Part shown: positions 25,953 to 28,486 of the stretch, piece by piece
Layout of the letters: the number at the start of each line of letters is the position of its first letter
How positions within the stretch are numbered: the stretch's first letter is position 1
NCBI GenBank assembly: GCA_964594365.1
Contig: CAZQMB010000016.1
Location: 1-28,486 of the forward strand
Origin: CAIUSP01 sp964594365
GTDB taxonomy: Bacteria; Actinomycetota; Thermoleophilia; Solirubrobacterales; 70-9
DNA length: 28,486 nucleotides
Direction of reading: 5' to 3'
Notes under the pieces: generated by a model
Seen by the model: only the letters and a program-made list of their open reading frames with translations
Told to the model about the DNA's origin: nothing
Databases searched by the model: none
Program-made: the position numbers and the translations under genes

Positions 25953-26164
25953 GCAAGGCCAGTGAGATCCATTCGATGAAGGACGAGGAGTTGGTGGAGG
26001 CGCTGAAGCGCGCTCACGGAGAGCGGTTCGCACTCCGGATCAAGCACAGCACCGGTGAGCTGGAGAACACTGCCAGCCTCGGCGTCTCCAAGCGTGATTT
26101 CGCACGGTTGCTCACGGTCGCAAGGCAGCGGGGAATCGACGTCGAGAAGGAGCTGACCACCTGA
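25949..26164 (+). CDS. rpmC: 50S ribosomal protein L29
   Basis: L29, 71 residues from a GTG that overlaps the rplP stop (GTGA). Two-helix protein near the exit tunnel: SKASEIHSMKDEELVEALKRAHGERFALRIKHSTGELENTASLGVSKRDFARLLTVARQRG; the HSTGELENT loop matches the family Q/H-x-x-G-x-L-x-N signature. Normal length. rpsQ starts two bases after its stop. Confidence 0.97.
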   Translation: MSKASEIHSMKDEELVEALKRAHGERFALRIKHSTGELENTASLGVSKRDFARLLTVARQRGIDVEKELTT

Positions 26165-26166
26165 TC

Positions 26167-26911
26167 ATGGCCGCCGACGAAGAGAAGAACGAGAACGTGG
26201 AAGAGAAGAACGACGCCCCGAAGGANNNNNNNNNNNNNNNNNNNNNNNNNNNNNNNNNNNNNNNNNNNNNNNNNNNNNNNNNNNNNNNNNNNNNNNNNNN
26301 NNNNNNNNNNNNNNNNNNNNNNNNNCGAGGCTCCGGCTGAAGACGCCCCGAAGGACGAGGCTCCGGCTGAAGACGCCCCGAAGGACGAGGCTCCGGCTGA
26401 AGACGCCCCGGCCGAGGAATCCGACGCCGGTGACGGTGGTGGGGCTGCTGGAGACGACGAGGAACTCGACTGGAAGGCGAAGGCCCGACTCGAGCGCTCG
26501 CGTCAGCCGCACGAGGCTCGTCCCGAGCGTTCGACCGAGGAGCGGGTCAAGGAACGGACCGAGAGCCGCAAGCAGGCTGGCAAGAACCGGAGCGCCTACA
26601 GGAAGAAGATCCGCGGCAAGAAGGCGAAGGGTGGCGAGGGCACACCACCGGCGGAGCGCGAGTCCGTGGGCCGCAAGGTCCGCCAGGGGATGGTCGTGTC
26701 CAGCAAGGGAGACAAGACGATCACCGTCCGCATCGACGTCGCGAGGCGTCACCCCGTCTACGAGAAGATCGTCCGCAGGTCCCAGACGCTCCATGCCCAC
26801 GACGAGCGCAACGAGGCTGGCGATGGTGACTTCGTGCAGATCGTCGAAACCCGACCGATCTCCAAGACCAAGCGTTGGCGGCTGACCGAGATCCTCGAGA
26901 AGGCGAAGTAG
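26167..26911 (+). CDS. rpsQ: 30S ribosomal protein S17 with long acidic-repeat N-terminus (spans assembly gap)
   Basis: Starts at ATG 26167 (MAADEEKNENVEEKND), two bases after rpmC. After the N gap comes EAPAEDAPKD repeated, then an acidic Gly-rich stretch, a charged region (KARLERSRQPHEARPERSTEERV), a basic patch (NRSAYRKKIRGKKAKGG), and finally the S17 core: GRKVRQGMVVSSKGDKTITVRI, YEKIVRRSQTLHAHDERNEAGDGDFVQIVETRPISKTKRWRL. The core is about 80 residues; joining the two sides directly gives 214, so over 120 are added. Direct joining is in frame and continues the repeat; the 100-N placeholder is not a multiple of three, hence the apparent break. A GTG at 26666 would give a normal-size S17, but no stop separates it from the upstream frame. 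Confidence 0.85.
26226..26325. other. 100-N scaffold gap inside the rpsQ repeat array
   Basis: The left flank ends in the last 14 bases of the repeat unit (GACGCCCCGAAGGA) and the right flank begins at the unit boundary. The true gap may be zero or a whole number of 30-base units, so repeat copy number is unknown. Confidence 0.85.
26326..26410 (+). repeat. Perfect 30-base tandem repeat in rpsQ
   Basis: Two exact 30-base units (26326-26355, 26356-26385) and a 25-base partial third (26386-26410); each encodes the ten-residue acidic block DEAPAEDAPK. The units are identical at every base, which points to recent expansion or ongoing copy-number change. The array continues to the left of the N gap. 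Confidence 0.95.
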
Positions 26912-26921
26912 GCGGTACGAC

Positions 26922-27290
26922 GTGATCCAGCAAGAGAGCAGACTCAAGGTCGCTGACAACTCCGGTGCACGGGAGATCCTCTGCATCCGAGTCAAGGGTG
27001 GCTCGCATCGACGCTACGCCAGGGTGGGAGACGTGATCACGGCGACCGTCAAGCAGGCGACTCCTCGCGGATCCGTTCGCAAGGGTGAGGTAGTCGAAGC
27101 CGTGGTGGTGCGCACGACCAAGCAACTGAGCCGCAGCGACGGCACCTACATCTCCTTCGACGAGAATGCCGCTGTTCTGATCGATCCGCAGCAGAATCCG
27201 CGGGGGACCCGCATCTTCGGCCCTGTCGCCCGGGAACTCCGCGATCGCAACTTCATGAAGATCATCAGCCTCGCACCGGAGGTCCTCTGA
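26922..27290 (+). CDS. rplN: 50S ribosomal protein L14
   Basis: L14, 122 residues from GTG 26922 (MIQQESRLKVADNSGAREILCIRV). Usual length. RRYARVGDVITATVKQATPRGSVRKGEVVEAVVVRTTK and the C-terminal NPRGTRIFGPVARELRDRNFMKIISLAPEVL are classical. It forms an inter-subunit bridge. Starts ten bases after rpsQ and overlaps rplX by one base (TGATG); it opens the spc part of the cluster. Confidence 0.98.
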   Translation: MIQQESRLKVADNSGAREILCIRVKGGSHRRYARVGDVITATVKQATPRGSVRKGEVVEAVVVRTTKQLSRSDGTYISFDENAAVLIDPQQNPRGTRIFGPVARELRDRNFMKIISLAPEVL

Positions 27291-27625
27291 TGAGCAAGCT
27301 CCGTATCCGCAAGGACGATCAGGTGATCGTCATCGCAGGCAAGGAGAAGGGCAAGACCGGCAAGGTCCTCCGCACCGAGCCCAAGAAGAACCGCGTCTAC
27401 GTGGAGGGGCTGAACATGCTCAAGCGGCATCAGCGCCCGAGGACGATGGAGGACGCCAAGAAGGGCGATGAGGGCGGAATCATCGAGCGGGAGGGTCCGA
27501 TAAACGCTTCGAACGTGATGCTGATCGACCCCGACGGGAACAAGCCGACCAGGGTGCGGATCGAGCGGACCGAGGATGGCAAGCGCCGTCGCATAGCGGC
27601 CCGCAGCGGAAAGCAGATCGACTGA
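27290..27625 (+). CDS. rplX: 50S ribosomal protein L24
   Basis: L24, 111 residues, an early 50S assembly initiator. The KOW motif is KDDQVIVIAGKEKGKTGKVLRTEPKKNRVYVEGLNMLKRHQRP (about 8-50), followed by GGIIEREGPINASNVMLIDP (about 62-81). Length is typical and there is no acidic extension. Overlaps both neighbours by one base (TGATG). Confidence 0.98.
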   Translation: MSKLRIRKDDQVIVIAGKEKGKTGKVLRTEPKKNRVYVEGLNMLKRHQRPRTMEDAKKGDEGGIIEREGPINASNVMLIDPDGNKPTRVRIERTEDGKRRRIAARSGKQID

Positions 27626-28467
27626 TGGAAGCCACGACCCAACAGAAGCAGGCTGCACCGCCTCCGCGCTTGCGGGAACGGTACGAGCAGGAGATCCTGC
27701 CCGGCCTGATCGAGCGCTTCGGCTACTCCTCTCCGATGGCTGCGCCGACCCTCGACAAGATCGTCCTCAACATGGGCGTCGGCGAGGCGAAGCAGGACAC
27801 CAAGCTGCTCGAGGCCGCGATGGAGCAGCTCACCGTGATCGCCGGGCAGCGCCCGAACATCCGGAGGGCCAAGAAGTCGGTTGCGACCTTCAAGGTCCGC
27901 GAGGGGATGCCTGTCGGCCTCGCGGTGACCCTGCGCAGGGCGCGGATGTGGGAGTTCCTCGATCGCCTCTGCTCCATCTCGATTCCGCGGATCCGTGACT
28001 TCCGCGGCCTCAATCCCCGTTCGTTCGACGGCCGTGGCAACTACTCGATGGGAATCAGGGAACAGATCATCTTCCCCGAGATCGACTACGACGCGATCGA
28101 CCAGGTGCGAGGGCTCGACGTGATCATCGCCACCACGGCAGCCACCGACATCGAGGGTTTCGCCCTGCTCGATGCTCTCGGGATGCCCTTCGCGGCCGAT
28201 GGTCGACCGGGCGAGGTCGACAAGGCCGCCGAAGAGGAGGAGCGACGCAAGCAGGAGGAGGCCCAGAAGCGCGCAGAGGCCGAGGCTGCAGCGCTCGAGC
28301 AGCTCAAAGAGGAGAACCCCGATGCTTACGCCGCCCCCGAGAAGCCCGATGAGGGTGAGGAAGGTGAAGGTGGCGAGACGGAAGCAGGAGAGGGCGGCGA
28401 GGATGCCTCAGCCGACTCCTCCGCCGATGGTGAATCCAGTGAAGGCAACGAAGGAGAGGACGGCTAG
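27625..28467 (+). CDS. rplE: 50S ribosomal protein L5 with acidic C-terminal extension
   Basis: L5, 280 residues versus about 180-190 usual; it binds 5S rRNA in the central protuberance. The core runs from about 13 to 192: RLRERYEQEILPGLIERFGYSSPM, KIVLNMGVGEA, RPNIRRAKKSVATFKVREGMPVGLAVTLR, FLDRLCSISIPRIRDFRGLNPRSFDGRGNYSMGIREQIIFPEIDYD, and the end GMPFA. Residues about 195-280 are an added tail: first a Glu/Lys/Arg/Ala-rich segment likely to form a helix or coiled coil (EEEERRKQEEAQKRAEAEAA), then a Glu/Gly/Ser-rich disordered stretch (28207-28464). Start overlaps rplX (TGATG); stop overlaps the next GTG (TAGTG). Confidence 0.97.
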   Translation: MEATTQQKQAAPPPRLRERYEQEILPGLIERFGYSSPMAAPTLDKIVLNMGVGEAKQDTKLLEAAMEQLTVIAGQRPNIRRAKKSVATFKVREGMPVGLAVTLRRARMWEFLDRLCSISIPRIRDFRGLNPRSFDGRGNYSMGIREQIIFPEIDYDAIDQVRGLDVIIATTAATDIEGFALLDALGMPFAADGRPGEVDKAAEEEERRKQEEAQKRAEAEAAALEQLKEENPDAYAAPEKPDEGEEGEGGETEAGEGGEDASADSSADGESSEGNEGEDG

Positions 28468-28486
28468 TGGCCAAGACTTCCCAGAA
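28467..28486 (+). CDS. rpsN: Start of 30S ribosomal protein S14 (type Z), cut by window end
   Basis: A GTG at 28467 overlaps the rplE stop by one base and reads MAKTSQ before the window ends. This start and the position directly after rplE fit the short zinc-binding (type Z) S14, which is the usual next gene of the spc operon. Only six codons are visible. Confidence 0.65.

Noticed and set aside
26326..26410. CRISPR array or intergenic satellite
   Set aside because: Units are contiguous without spacers and lie in frame within rpsQ.
26167..26911. rpsQ as two genes (short acidic ORF, then S17 from GTG 26666)
   Set aside because: No stop codon separates the two parts; joining across the gap keeps frame and repeat phase.

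Overview
The window is high-GC bacterial chromosome with the rpsL-rpsG, fusA-tuf and S10/spc ribosomal genes on the + strand. Frequent GTG/TTG starts, the pattern of lineage-specific extensions on ribosomal proteins and the style of the accessory genes suggest a deep-branching actinobacterium, most likely Thermoleophilia/Solirubrobacterales; this is inference from sequence style, not a database match. Two runs of exactly 100 N show it is a draft or metagenome scaffold.

Layout. 1-84: tail of a + strand gene, possibly rpoC. 146-992 (-): a HAD-like phosphatase and a small membrane protein, divergent from rpsL. 1090-1960 (+): rpsL and rpsG. 1982-4198 (-): an overlapping three-gene unit of two related membrane proteins and a metal-dependent cyclase/hydrolase. 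4282-15443 (+): five large polytopic membrane proteins in one tightly coupled 11-kb unit; the last four are paralogs with a GT-C glycosyltransferase-like plan. 15388-17115 (-): an ArnT/PMT-like glycosyltransferase whose 3' end overlaps the last paralog. 17341-20785 (+): fusA and tuf. 20943-28486 (+): rpsJ, rplC, rplD, rplW, rplB, rpsS, rplV, rpsC, rplP, rpmC, rpsQ, rplN, rplX, rplE and the first codons of rpsN, nearly all overlapping or within a few bases. No stretch over 300 bases lacks a gene; the longest non-coding piece is the 225-base fusA leader.

Two things stand out. First, the normally contiguous str operon (rpsL-rpsG-fusA-tuf) is split by about 15.4 kb, most of it a membrane glycosyltransferase cluster that looks like a cell-envelope glycan or glycolipid system; four of its proteins share a signature and a probable extracytoplasmic disulfide, and one has Asn where its paralogs have the candidate catalytic Asp. 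Second, several ribosomal proteins carry low-complexity charged additions: an acidic insert in L3, acidic tails on L4 and L5, a lysine-rich AAKKP-repeat N-terminus on L22 and a long acidic-repeat N-terminus on S17. Both assembly gaps fall in the repeat-encoding parts of rplV and rpsQ. In rplV the flanks are identical over 55 bases, so the gap is almost certainly an unmerged overlap and the gene is intact; in rpsQ the repeat copy number is unknown.
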